A DNA stretch of 64,000 nt from Flammulina velutipes (lineage: Eukaryota > Basidiomycota > Agaricomycetes > Agaricales > Physalacriaceae): positions 124,001-188,000 of the forward strand of contig CM022376.1 of NCBI GenBank assembly GCA_011800155.1, in the 5' to 3' direction. The position numbers were made by a program, and so were the translations under genes. Within the stretch, counting starts at the first letter, position 1, and every line of letters starts with the position of its first letter. The notes under the pieces were generated by a model that had not been told where the DNA came from, did not search any database, and saw nothing but the letters and a program-made list of their open reading frames with translations. Positions 42,756 to 53,821 of the stretch are shown here, piece after piece.

Positions 42756-43870
42756 CGACTGGGAGTTGAACCCAGGTCTCCCCAAATGCGGGGGTATCTC
42801 AATGGTAGAATGCCTTCGATCTGCGGACTTCACGGTCTAATAACAACAACAACAACAACAACAACTACCACCACCACCCTTACCCGGTGTTTTGGTGGGA
42901 GGCGCCTGGCGCCGCTCTCGTTGTCGTTCCGGCTGCTATGAGGCTTCAGGACCCATACCGTAGCGGTCGTCAGGTCTGAAGGTCACTCCATCCACGTTTT
43001 TCACCACCATGCACGTCGCACTCCCGCCTATTCGTCCAACCATTTACGTCGTCCACTCCCATATCCGCAGTTCCCAGCATCTTTGACGCCTCTATTCCAC
43101 CGGAAACCGTCAAACAGTTCATTGCGCCGCTCCGACGTATCCCTCATGACGAGAAACACCCCCAGCCGCGCTTCCCGGATTTTTCCAACCGCGCTGCCTG
43201 TACTCGCTTTCGTCTTCGTCGAAAGGAACACCGTTGACTGCGTGGACCACTATCCCCACCACCGTTTTCTATTCCCATTCGCTACCACATATCCTGGACG
43301 AAGAGAAACACCACCCACCACATAGTCGCTCAGCGCTCATCCTGCGCCCGTTTCTTTTCTTTGTTTTTGTGTCGGAAAGGCACTAGCGGCTCCCCATTCA
43401 CCTCCAATCCTCCCTCCTTCCCCTTCTTTGCCTGCTGAAGCCCGGTTGAAGGTTCAACTCACCAGCTTTATCAGTGCAGCCACGTCATCCATATCCTCTC
43501 TCGCAATGGTGCATTCTTTTGGGTAGCCTACAGTACCTACGGACTACTCCAAGGGCCCCGCTCACGTCGCCGCCACCATACCGCTTTCGTGTGCCGCCAC
43601 ACTATTTACTTTTTTGGGTTGGATTAGTCAGCAGATTTAGATCTAGCGCAGGATTTTGGACACGTCGCTTTTCACTACCTTTACAGTTTCTTTTAGTTGC
43701 TGTACTCTCTACATACTTTGTATGGTCCGTCGGGGGCTTGCCCTTAGCCTTCGAGGCGCAGGCGGATTTAGAATAGTAACATAGTAACAAGTCCATAGAG
43801 GCCAGCCTCTGCTGGGACATGCTTCCAGTTGCACCATCGAGCCTCAGTGGGAACACCTTCCAACATGACC
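42756..43870. repeat. Repeat sharing two modules with 31281-31475
   Basis: The first module (42756-42807) is tRNA-like: on the minus strand it carries the T-arm CTGGGTTCAACTCCCAG, while on the plus strand GGTATCTCAATGGTAGAATG resembles a tRNA D-arm or A-box. The last module (43800-43870), with GCTTCCAGTTGCACCATCGA and CTTCCAACATGA, matches 31389-31475. Between the modules here are about 1 kb, against about 60 bp at the other site, so the two loci look like a long and a deleted copy of one repeat family. No reverse transcriptase or transposase is present. Confidence 0.5.
42842..42878. repeat. (AAC)n(ACC)n microsatellite
   Basis: This is a run of AAC triplets followed by ACC triplets, inside the repeat unit that begins at 42756. 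Confidence 0.85.
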
Positions 43871-43949
43871 CAGACGGACGAAAAAACGACATTGGACGAG
43901 TACACAGAAATTACCCTACAGACAGGATTGACAAGGACCTATTTCCCCG

Positions 43950-44644
43950 ACTTCTCTGTCCTTGGAGCCGATCGACTCTGTATCCGAGAAGCCTCTGATA
44001 CGCTCAGCAGACGAAATTCCGTTCTCGAGGTCCTGGAGCTCAAGGCGCTCTACAACACTATTTGCCATTCTTCGCAGAGGATTAAGATGCCGAACTAGTT
44101 GTTTACGACGACGACGTTGCTGCGAATGATACTTTTTGACGGTTCCAAACGATATACCATTTGCTTGCGCACGCTGAAGCTGCACGATCTCCACTAACAA
44201 AGAGTCTGTCATTTCGCCGTTATCGCTGAGACGTTTGCACAACGAATGTCGTCCAAACGGCGGAGAAGAGGCCGGCCTGGGATACATCAGTCATACCTGG
44301 GTTGGTGATCAGACAAAATACCTACGGAGACGAGGAGTACATCAGAGGAATCACTGGATTGACTGATCATGTCAGCGTCCTGCATCCTGGACTCTACGTC
44401 GTCAACCTTTAAGACGCGTGCATTTTCTCCGCATTCGTCCCCGTACGCGTCTTCGGGAAAGATCTGTTCGTAATCTTCGTTTCCTATTGTATAGTGAGTT
44501 AGAAGTGTGTCGGAAGAGCGGAGAACCAATTGGTACCTTGGTCATTGGTCGGATCTAGAGAAGACATTTCCCGGTGAGAAGAGATACCTACCCACGTGTG
44601 GGCTCATAGAATGCACTGAAGTCTCCGTATGAATCAGGATCCAT
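43950..44644 (-). pseudogene. DUF6535-type membrane protein gene, frameshifted N-terminal remnant
   Basis: DUF6535 proteins are predicted membrane proteins expanded in Agaricomycetes, of unknown function. From the ATG at 44642-44644 the exons read MDPDSYGDFSAFYEPTR, then NEDYEQIFPEDAYGDE, GENARVLKVDDVESRM and SSDVLLVS. They join AGLFSAVWTTFVVQTSQ, the characteristic first membrane segment of the family. The frame then meets TAA at about 44224. The expected continuation appears in another frame (TDSLLVEIVQLQRAQANG). The usual later membrane segments are missing, and basic sequence replaces them. The locus is therefore a truncated, frameshifted copy. Confidence 0.65.
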
Positions 44645-45546
44645 CGATTTTCGAACGTAAACCACACTGCAAGACACATGAGCACTGGACGTTCCATTCT
44701 GTCATATGCTTTGAACACGTACATAGTCCAATCAACTGTCCGAAGCCTCAGGAAAAAAGCAGATCCAATAGGAAGAAATATACCTTATGATTATGTCTAA
44801 ATGTCAAAGCTGCGCGAACCTCAGGAAACGCGATGGCAATCACGTCGCGGTAAGAGGCAAAGGGTGCCACGTGCTTCGAATACCACGTTCTCTTACATAG
44901 CCTGTCCTATTTCTGTCACTTGAGTTTGAGACTCACTGGTCCTTTGAAGGCTACGCGCAACTCATTTCCGAGCGAACACCATTAATGAACTGTACCGTGA
45001 CAATGTACAATTGGATTGAGGCGGGCCGCGGCGAACGGCCAAGGGCGCCATCAGAGCCACGTGTCCCATGTTGTTTCCTTCCACCATGTCTCGTTTTGGT
45101 TGCTCGTGTTCAACGCATAGCAGGCTCATAGGCGTGCATGAAAAGGAGGACGACAATACAGCTCGATATAGTGTTAATGAGGCCCGTTTCATTATCAACT
45201 TCGTTCGTTCTGAATGACTAATTCAGCCATACGGAACTAACTTAGATGTCTATATGCGATGGAGCAGCGCTTCGCAGGCCTTCAAGCTTCAGCGCTTCAG
45301 GCTCTACGGGAGAGGTGTATCCCGTCACACCACGGAACGAAAATCTACGTTCACCAAGCTCTATATATGATGGTATCTTCGAAGTTAGTAAAAGAAAATC
45401 TTCATAGTAACGAACGTCCATATCAAAAAACCGAACGATGCTTGAGCTTCCACCAACGATCCTCCTCATTTCAACTTCTGCCTCCCTGGACTCTGCCACT
45501 TATGCACACTCTCCTTTGCTTGGGACACGGATGAATGTAGCATTGC
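44645..45546. other. Intergenic, one unrecognised minus-strand frame
   Basis: A minus-strand frame at 45242-45499 (with RFFDMDVRYYEDFLL) may be a leftover exon, but I recognise no family. No other supported gene. Confidence 0.35.
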
Positions 45547-46044
45547 TCATTTACCAGCCACTCGTCGTGCACCGCTCTGTTTAACGAGAGGTTTACCGCC
45601 CGCTCTGGCGCCGTCGTTCGGGTGAGCCTGACCAGCGACCCGCTTCTGGTCTTGGGTCGGCTGAGTGGTTTGCGTATACTGCCAAGTGGAACTTGAGTAG
45701 TACTGATTCTGTTGGGCATTTTGCGTGGACTGCGACTGGTAGGTACTAGTCTGCGAGTAGGAGTAACTCTGCGGCTGGTGGGTAGGGGGATTGGTATGCG
45801 GCTGGTTGGCCCGGGGAATGTTCTTCGGCAGGCCCTGCACCGACTGGGCCCTGGCAGTAGAGGTCTGCGCCACGCCAGTCTGTGGAGTAGTGGGCTTGGT
45901 TGTAATCGGCGCCGGTTGAGCGCCGTTGTGACGAACTTCTTGGGAGAATTGTTGAGAGTATTGTCGCTGAACTACACCGGTTGTGTTGTTTCGGACGACA
46001 TTGTCTTGAACCGCCTTTTTGGATTTGGTATAGGTCGGAGACAT
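45547..46044 (-). CDS. Gln/Thr/Ser-rich low-complexity protein
   Basis: The open frame is uninterrupted from the ATG at 46042-46044 (MSPTYTKSKKAVQDN) to the stop at 45547, about 165 residues. Composition is dominated by Gln, Thr, Ser, Asn and Tyr (for example SYSYSQTSTYQSQSTQ and QQNQYYSSSTWQYTQ), with a few basic residues at both ends. This resembles prion-like or intrinsically disordered sequence. It has no folded domain, signal peptide or membrane segment. A second Gln-rich gene of similar size and strand lies at 48647-49228. Because the opposite frame is also open, coding status rests on composition and length. Confidence 0.55.
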   Translation of the reverse strand: MSPTYTKSKKAVQDNVVRNNTTGVVQRQYSQQFSQEVRHNGAQPAPITTKPTTPQTGVAQTSTARAQSVQGLPKNIPRANQPHTNPPTHQPQSYSYSQTSTYQSQSTQNAQQNQYYSSSTWQYTQTTQPTQDQKRVAGQAHPNDGARAGGKPLVKQSGARRVAGK

Positions 46045-46290
46045 GGTTGTTGGTTGTTGAAGGTTGTCCAAGGTCGAGGAGTATCAGGGCTTTATAACAC
46101 TGGTACTATGTGCCTCGGAGAAGCTCAAGAGTCAACGTCGAGTTCCGAATCGATAATACACCTGTGGCGGCAATCAATGTATGTAGGGTGTGTCCAGCAA
46201 ATTTAAGGCGTTAATCAGCCATCCGAGAAGTTGTGATCGATTATTACAGAAGACCCGTGAGTTGTTCAAATAGATCGGAGTCAATGGAAA

Positions 46291-47089
46291 GGTTTTCCGC
46301 TCAATGTACTGGATATCTTGGATGGGAAACAAAAGAAAAAGAATTAAAAAAGGAAAGAATTAAGAGAAATCCAAATCGGACATTGCCGCTCTCGATTGCG
46401 CACTTCAGTGAACGTTGATTTACATTTCAACACCGTCGTAGTTTTACACTGTTAGGTTTGCCCTACACTGAGCACAACTCATGTCAGTGCATCCACAGAG
46501 TTTCTCGCTTATACCATGGGACGACATATTTAGTTCATACTGTAACCAATTCGAAATATTACTCATTTCTCCTATAGCTCTTCTCGCAACGTCGACGAGC
46601 ACACATCTCCCCTACACGATTGACCTCCTCGACGAGGTCTCACCTCTTCTTTTGACGCCCCCATTTCTTCCATTGCGCTTGATCAAGCCGCTGGCGGCAG
46701 TATGAGAGAAAATGACGAGTATGGAAGCAGTGTACTAGGCTCAATGGGAGGGAGGGGAGACATAAAACGAGGCGATGAGAGGGAGGCACGGGTTGTGAGG
46801 TGGCGGAGGATTGATTGTATTTATATTTTTTGGCGATTCTTCGGTCCTGGGATGCTCAAATATTGCTGTTAGACCCTCATGGTAATTATAATCCAGTGGT
46901 AATGTAGAATAAATGGTCTCATCTGTAGTGCGGTTCCATATCCTCGTGCAACGCGAGAGCCTCAACATTCATCGGGACAGCGGACCGCCGGGACTGGCAG
47001 ATAACCCGTGGGAAATGGCAGTTAACCCTCGGCATGGCAGATAACCCCGGCATGGCAGATAACCCACCCAGTACATTGAGCGGTAAACC
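46291..47089. mobile_element. Non-autonomous hAT-type element (MITE), copy 2, with 8-bp target duplication
   Basis: This 799-bp element has the same ends as the copy at 21471-22277, in the opposite orientation. The left end is GGTTTTCCGCTCAATGTACT and the right end is GTACATTGAGCGGTAAACC. It is flanked by the identical 8-mer AATGGAAA at 46283-46290 and 47090-47097. The ATCTGCCA-containing subterminal repeats occur near the right end here (46985-47070), as expected from the inversion. It encodes no transposase. Confidence 0.9.
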
Positions 47090-47097
47090 AATGGAAA

Positions 47098-48646
47098 GGA
47101 ACGAGAACGCAAGGAAGAAGACGGGGGCCGCCTCACGCCAGCACTATCAGTATTCTGACTCAAAGTCGGTTTGAACTTCTGTGATCTTTCTCTCTTGATT
47201 TCGAAAGCCTTGGAACATAGCGTTGATAACACATGCTTCTCGGATTCCATGTTATTCAAAGCTCGCAGGTGCATATGAGTTCAGAGCATACCGAAACGAG
47301 CGGAGATGGTTCCTATCGTCGTAAGTGATAATGTGACGTGGCGTGTACGCCGCGCATTGGTGCAGTCGGGCGGTTCTTTCACCTATGATCTCTCATTCTC
47401 TAGGTCTGAAATCACTACTATTGTTCACCACGGAATGGCAGATTGACGCCACGGAGTCACGCATTGATCACTTTCAACCACAACCATGACCCTCAATTGA
47501 ACGGAAGGAACAAGTTATGTATAGCGGACCCTAAACCTTGGATAGGTTCAGTGATCCGAGAGGCGCCAATCAATCAATCCTATCTCGTGGTCGAGTTAAG
47601 ATCGTGCAGCAAGGGCTTTTGTATAGGATTGATACCGAGACGGCTGAGGGAATTTGACGAAAGCACAGGCGGAGAAGGTCTTTGAGCGTAGCATACCACC
47701 ATTGCATTGATATCATTGCTTCTTATAATTCCTGATCTATTTCATCTCGTTCTATGATACATCGTGAAATTCAAAGAAGCTGTAGTAAATAGACTGCACA
47801 AGCGCATGATCTCGACATTGTATCGTACTCCATATGCTTGGGTCTCTAACGGATTGTATGTTACAGCGCTATCTTCCTTCGGCGCACATCTAGCCGCCAT
47901 ACCTTCCGGCTGAGCTTCTACCTCTTCGCTATTTGACTTCCTTACTCCGATCACAATGTAGTTGAATAGCAATTCTCATAACTTACCCGCATTCACGCTG
48001 AGTAATGGATTTGATGTCAATGAGTCGCGCAATGTGCAGTGGCGCATGTCCCTGAGCGGTCCGGTGACGCCGAACACAGGTGAAAGTAGGGTCAGGGGTT
48101 CCGTAGTACATCTCTAAACTATCATCATCTCGAGCACCGTTTGTCTTCCTCTCTCTGCGCTGTCGCGGTCGCATAACCTTCTCAAATTCAGCGTTGGTCT
48201 CCCGCTCTCCTAAGTGTATTACCTATTTGACCTGATTCCACGTCAGTTACAGCACCTTCGCTCAGTACTTGTTGTCAGTCTCCCAATTTCGACGCCCCTC
48301 TCGATCATCTGCCCTCACAATTACTGTCGCATCAACATAACCTGCTCAGCTACTTTCAGGAGGACTGGGTTTCCCTTATCTGCTTGGTGCCACCGTGCGC
48401 CAACTTTGTTACCCAACCTTCCTGGTTTTCTTGCCGCCCACGAGGTCAGCCTCTATCTGCTTCATCTCTGTGATCTCTAGTGTACTAGTTCTTGTTCCCC
48501 TCATCATTGTGAAGGTATTTCACTATCGTAATCGCATTTCAAGACTAATTAAATACAGTAAATGTCCAGTTGTCCAGTTGTCCAAACAATACACAAATAC
48601 TTGTCCTTACCGCTCCGCTATGTCGACTGCTTGCCAGTCCTAGCCT
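47098..48646. other. Intergenic stretch with a partial duplicate of the DCN1 upstream region
   Basis: No supported gene. Sequence at about 48045-48150 resembles the region upstream of the DCN1-type gene (about 49690-49800): both contain GGTCCGGT, a TAGGGTTCC-like block, and CTATCATCATC(T/G)CGAGCACC. A minus-strand frame at 47983-48174 and a plus frame at 47443-47685 are not recognisable. Confidence 0.4.
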
Positions 48647-49228
48647 TCAAATTGCCCATTTGCGACTCCTCCACTGGCGCCACACAGTCGAACCCTTTCT
48701 CCATCCGCCGTTGCTCTGGTAGTAGCCACCGGAGCTCGATACTACAGTCGCCTGGGGAGCTCTTTGAGGCTGCTGTACTTGATACGCGACCTGGTGCTGC
48801 ACCGGATGCGTAATCTGGCGTTGCGTGGTCTGGCGCTGCACCAGTTGGATCTTCGCGGTATTCTGGTTCTGGTTCTGAACACGCTGGGGAGAGACCCGGC
48901 ACTGGTACTGAACCTGCGGTTTCTGCTGTGGAACGTGCTGAACCTTTGGCGTGATTTGTTTCTGTATCGTCGCCCGCGGTGCAGATTGAGAAACCACCTG
49001 CTGCTCTTGTTGGTAGTATTGCGACTCCACTGCGCCGTTTGGATGGTATTGGACGGAACTGTTCACTACCTTCTGGTACTGGAGGTGCCGGGAAGGGTCC
49101 GCTATGTCTTCGTAAACCGCCTGCTGTTGCTCTTGTACATGAGTCTGTGTATGCACTGCGCCATATCTATCCCTGTATCGATTGGTGACCCACCATCGAC
49201 GTATTTTCCAGGACTTGATCCTGAACAT
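48647..49228 (-). CDS. Gln-rich low-complexity protein
   Basis: This is an open frame of 193 codons. The start is basic (MFRIKSWKIRRWW). The main part is rich in Gln, Val, Thr and Tyr (VESQYYQQEQQVVSQS, VPQQKPQVQYQCRV, VQRQTTQRQITHPVQHQV), and the end is Gly/Trp-rich with basic residues (SGGYYQSNGGWRKGS). It resembles disordered, aggregation-prone or nucleic-acid-associated sequence. No folded domain is recognised. It shares composition and orientation, but no clear alignment, with the gene at 45547-46044. The 5' end may include an upstream exon. Confidence 0.55.
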   Translation of the reverse strand: MFRIKSWKIRRWWVTNRYRDRYGAVHTQTHVQEQQQAVYEDIADPSRHLQYQKVVNSSVQYHPNGAVESQYYQQEQQVVSQSAPRATIQKQITPKVQHVPQQKPQVQYQCRVSPQRVQNQNQNTAKIQLVQRQTTQRQITHPVQHQVAYQVQQPQRAPQATVVSSSGGYYQSNGGWRKGSTVWRQWRSRKWAI

Positions 49229-49828
49229 TGTGGCGATAGGGCGAAGAGTATTTGGGTCTGTAGAAGCTTGAGAAGACTACCACGTAGATTTATACTAGTG
49301 AAGGCTGAAACCAGGAGGAGAGTGTTTTGATCCCTTGACGGCTCCATGAGAAGCGCGTATTTCATTGGCAAAGAAGATACAAGCGGAACTAGTCCACTCC
49401 ATTGGACTTGGGGTAGTCCGAAGCTCGAATAGCGCTAATCGATCGACGGGAGACTGGGTGTCTCACTGCCATAGAACACTTGTTTCAAGGAAGAGAAGTC
49501 ATCAGTACTGTTAGACATATCAAACGGTCAGATCAGGGCAAGTTGAATTTTCGCTCTTCGTCACTCCATAAGCTCGGAAATCGACAATAATTTTGCACCA
49601 TATTTTCCCAGGATCTTGGGAGAAGCCGATATGAAGGTATATATATGAGTGCAGTATGTAGCCTATATTTCACAAGAACGTGACGATGTGGCGCACGGTC
49701 CGGTAGTACCGCCAACGAGCGTGCTCGGGTTAGGGTTCCATAATCTCTCTCCAATCTATCATCATCGCGAGCACCTTTCATCTTCGTTTCCTTTGTTATC
49801 TGGCTGTGAAAGAGACAGCCCAGTAGCG

Positions 49829-50961
49829 ATGGTATGTTGCGCATTTTAAATGCTCGGAGAAAAGCTAACACCTCGCAGTCGAAACGTGTTACAGATGCAG
49901 ATATCTCCAGCTTTTGCAGCGTAACTGGCTCTACGTTCGTCTCCAATGCCCTCTTGTATGCGCTTCTGAAGAATATACAGGCCAAAGGAAGCGAAAAAGT
50001 ATCTGGAGAAACACAAGCGACTAGACGTAGCAGTGGACGCGTTTTTCAATTCGGGTGGCACGTCCGTAACAGCCAAGGCTGGGGGTCCCAGCACGACGAA
50101 GCTTAGCACTCTATTCGACAAATACAAAGGTGCGCGTTGCCTTTACTCGTCGTGGTGGAACTGACCGGCATATAGACAAGGACTTGGAGGAGGACGTGAT
50201 CGACATTGACGGGACCATCGCCCTCTGCGAAGACTTGAACGTGAACCCAGAAGAAGTCGTCCTGCTTTGCATAGCGTACGAGCTCAAGAGCAAGAAAATG
50301 GGCACGTGGGAGAGGAAAGGGTGGATCGACGGCTGGAAAGCCCTCGGGTGCGCTCCTTCTTGCTTGCATGTCCGCAGTCTAACGACGCGTCTCTCAGATG
50401 CGACAACATAGAAGCCATGCGAGCATCTCTTCCGAAACTCAGAACCAAGCTCTCCCAGGACGCCGCCTACTTCAAGAAAGTGTATACCCATACCTTTGAT
50501 TTTGGTCGCGCGGATGGCCAGCGAAGTTTAGGTTGGTTTCTATGACAGCTCCACGCCCTCTGGCTGATATCGTTCTAGCGATGGACTCTGCTCTCGCCTT
50601 CTGGTCACTCCTTCTTCCCGTTGGGCTCTCTGGCGCCTCGCTTTCCCATCGCGTTCTATCTCCTGATGGAGAAGAGATTCCACCACCGCCAGGCGAGCAA
50701 GGCTGGTCCGAGGCTAACACGCAACTATGGCTCGAATACATGCAAGAGAAAGGTGGAAAGGGTGTAAGCAAGGATACGTGGTCCATGTTCCTTGACTTTG
50801 TGAGGAGTGTAGACGACAAGCTGACTAGATATGATACGGAAGGTACACTTCTTCGTTCACTTTCTCGAACGAACCTAATTCCTTGGTGTGTAGATTCATG
50901 GCCATCGACAATCGATGACTTTGTCGAGTGGGCGAGGGAAAAGCTGGGCACGTCGAGTTGA
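49829..50961 (+). CDS. DCN1: DCN1-like cullin neddylation scaffold protein
   Basis: DCN1 family proteins help transfer NEDD8 onto cullins, activating cullin-RING ubiquitin ligases. The ATG at 49829-49831 is split from the next exon by a GTATGT intron. The N-terminus is UBA-like (SKRVTDADISSFCSVTGSTP, then EAKKYLEKHKRLDVAVDAFF). The potentiating-neddylation domain follows: LSTLFDKYK, DIDGTIALCEDLNVNPEEVV, WERKGWIDGWKAL, FKKVYTHTFDFGR, ALAFWSLLLPVGL, LWLEYMQEKGGKGVSKDTW, and the end STIDDFVEWAREKL. Six introns of about 45-50 bp join all blocks in frame, and the length (about 280 residues) fits. The acidic DDFVEWAR tail corresponds to the cullin-binding C-terminus. It looks intact and is probably a housekeeping gene. 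Confidence 0.93.
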
Positions 50962-51398
50962 TAATCGTAACGAAGCAAACCGGTGTCGCTTCTGTATCCT
51001 TGCTGTCGTAAGAGTTTTCATATATATTGATCTGTCCTCGCGGGAGTCTGAGCGTCGAGGGAATCTCATTGGCTGTGGTTTTTTGCCGCACTGACTCTTT
51101 TTCTCAGACTATTCTCCAAGACTTATGTACAAGAGATGATAAAAGCTTGCGACACCGGATGCCGGAACGAAGGCTCTTGTCTTTACTCATCATTGATCAC
51201 ATCGTGTATCTCGAAGATGCGAAGGTCTGGTCGGAGTGTACAACTGTTCTCATACCATGAACTCAACAGCCTCTATTCGTCCGCGAAGCCCCTCAATATG
51301 TGTGGGACAGGAGGAACCCTGCACACACGATCACCATAACTCCTCTTCTTGTTCCAATTCCGCTGTTCGCTCTTCTTCTTGTTTCTACCACGTTAACG

Positions 51399-52738
51399 AT
51401 GCCAACCGTCGAACCTCCCACAGCGCCCAGTGCAGGCGCCATCTCGTTCCACTACACGATCTCCACCCCGACATGCGCATCTGCCTCGACAATCGACCCC
51501 GCCCTTCCTACGCTTCTCTTCCTGCATTCGGTCTATGGTGACCAGGTTATGCTTCATTGTGAGTATAAACCACCTCTATCTTTTTCTGTACGTCCTGACG
51601 TGTGTACACCCCAAGGTCAATTCGCCGACTGCAACGTACGACGGTACAACTGCGTAGCTGTCGACCTGCGTGAGCATGGTCTAACCACGAACGCACCAGT
51701 CCAGGAAGGCTATGGCGTCCGAGAAGGCGCGGAGGATGTCGCAGCATTCATGGTATGCATGGCGTCTGATATTCGGACGCGAGCAGTAATATTGACGTGA
51801 CGCTTGCTTTAGGATGCTCTGGAGCTTCCACCATGCCACGTTGTAGGCACGTCCATGGGAACTATCCATGGCGTCGCTCTCGCCGTCCACTATCCCGACA
51901 AAGTCAAGTCTTTATTCTTGATCTCGCCGCTCTGCACTGAGGAGGTACGTTTTCGTTTTCAAATAAACTGTCCCAGAGCTGATAGATGGATGTACAGCCT
52001 GAATACGTGAAAGACGGTCGACGGGAGATTACACAGATCTGGGAGGAGGGCATGCGTCAGGATCCACCAGACGAAGTGATGTTAAAAGACGCAGTGTTCG
52101 GTGTTACACAAATGGCGCTCAGCGGGATGCCTACGGACAGTATGATGAATGCGTACATCTTCTTCCTTCCCTACCCCCTCCCCTGGTTCTTACTTCCGTG
52201 ACAGGATGCTCTCTCACACACTCTCCGTAAGCATGTCCCGCTGGACTCCTCCGCGCTTCCCATCTCTCGAACACATCGCACTCGACTTTTTCTGCGATAA
52301 AGGCGATTTCGACCTGACGGGTATAAACCCAGCTCTTCCAGTGTTCATGGTGCATGGTGCGCTGGACATTGCGTACTCCACGGAGATGGTGCTAGAGTTT
52401 CGGAAACAGCTGGAAGATGCCGGGGTACGCGATGTGGGGATGGTGGATCTGGAAAATGCACCCCAGTATCCTTGGGTGGGGACGCATGCCAAGGCGTGGG
52501 TTTTTTTCTACTCCTGGTGCGATGACTCACACTAACGGCGTTTGTTATCAGTGTGAACGGACTCTTGGTAGATTTCGTTGCGCGCGTCGAAGGGAGAGAT
52601 CTTCCGGTCCCGCAAAAGGTCATCTCTCCCTGGGCGGATGAATTGAAAAGGTTTGGTTGGGAAGCACAATCTGGTGAAGGTGGGAATGAAGAAGAGGAAG
52701 AAGAGGACGAGGACGAAGTTCAGATTGTATATCATTGA
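51399..52738 (+). CDS. Alpha/beta-hydrolase fold protein (esterase/lipase-like), copy 1
   Basis: Several exons from MPTVEPPTAPSAG. The fold is shown by LPTLLFLHSVYG (HG-type oxyanion loop, here HS), NCVAVDLREHGLT, and the nucleophile elbow GTSMGT assembled after an intron (about 51850). The block YPDKVKSLFLISPL follows, and later PVFMVHGALDIAYS, which supplies the usual acidic residue. A late His lies in WVGTHAK. A Ser-Asp-His triad is therefore plausible. The C-terminus has a run of Glu and Asp followed by VQIVYH and TGA at 52736-52738. A partial paralogue lies at 62963-64000. The acidic tail is also found duplicated near 54275, part of a segmental duplication. Substrate unknown; no signal peptide is obvious. 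Confidence 0.82.
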
Positions 52739-53279
52739 TGTGTTACATGATGCCTGGTGAGAGTAGTGGCAGGCAAGGAGCTCCGATTCCGTAGTTAGAA
52801 CATTCCGTACCCCAGCTAGCAACCCCCAGCCCCCATCCCCTCCCCCAAGCGCTGATTCGAGTGTTGGGAGACCACTAGTTTTAGTTTTATTTGCTCGTAC
52901 GAAAGACCTGATAGACTTTTCAACACCACGACGAGCACTGCTATGTACCCATGCCGATGTGGCGCTGTTCCGCACAGCATCATTGCCGACATTCCCATGG
53001 TTTCCGTCGATCTGACAGTCAGAGATTTTCCCACCGCGCTGAAATGGCTACGGATCTGCGGTGTGCTAAGTTATCGTTGGGTAGATACAAGTGACCCTCC
53101 TTCGGACGTGGAAACGAAAGTCCTTAAAGAGGATTCGATCTTCGATTCTAAAGACACCTTCCCTCGACTTCTTCACTATACGCTGGCAAGTTGACAGATC
53201 TATTCTTTGAAAGGATTCGAAAGGCTAATGATATTCAGGTCGTACCGCCGTAATAAGATTCCCTCAGACCGCAATCGTC

Positions 53280-53821
53280 ATGCATATCAGCTTCCAAACT
53301 ACGTTCAAGCTTGTATGTGCTTTGGCTCTACCTATCCTCTTCGCCAGCGCTAGGTATAGTCCTTTATTCTCTGTGTATATCCCTTGTAACACTTACGTTG
53401 TAATTGAGTCCTACCCACTCTCAGGCTCTCGACCAGCGCGCGACGCAAACAGTCAGTTTCTCTGCATACATCTATAGAAATGATGGGGAAAGAAGTATTG
53501 GCTACTACCCATTCAACGACATCGAACTGGAGCCTATATTGGGATCAGATATCAAATTCCGCATTGTGAACGGGTGGCGAGTCCACGACGACGATGTTCC
53601 TACGGGTGTGTGGCGCTTTGTCCCTGCGCTAGCTTTCAAGGGTACAAGAGAAAACTCGTATGAGTTGATCTTGGATTGCAAAGAGGTATGTTTCATGTAT
53701 ATTCCTGCGCTACACACGGCTAAATCGATCTTTACCACAGGATGGAACACTACTTGCATCTGGTGAATCCTCACCTGACGACTCTGGGAACGCAGATCAG
53801 TGGGTGATCTGTAGGGAGTAA
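53280..53821 (+). CDS. Small secreted protein, copy A (orphan)
   Basis: Three exons encode about 138 residues. The first (MHISFQTTFKLVCALALPIL then FASAR) is a clear signal peptide with a hydrophobic core and an Ala-x-Ala-like cleavage site. The mature part contains DIELEPILGSDIKFRIVNGWRV cut by no intron, then TGVWRFVPALAFKGT and LILDCKE. After the second intron it reads DGTLLASGESS and ends QWVICRE. Two Cys in the mature part could form one disulfide. The introns start GTATAG and GTATGT. I recognise no family. The paralogue at 55073 keeps the signal peptide and the GVWRFVPALAFKGT core almost unchanged. Role unknown; candidates include effector-like or cell-surface functions. Confidence 0.75.

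Noticed and set aside
43480..43800. Solo LTR ending near GTAACATAGTAACA
   Set aside because: I could not find a matching second LTR, a primer-binding site or a clear 5-bp duplication.
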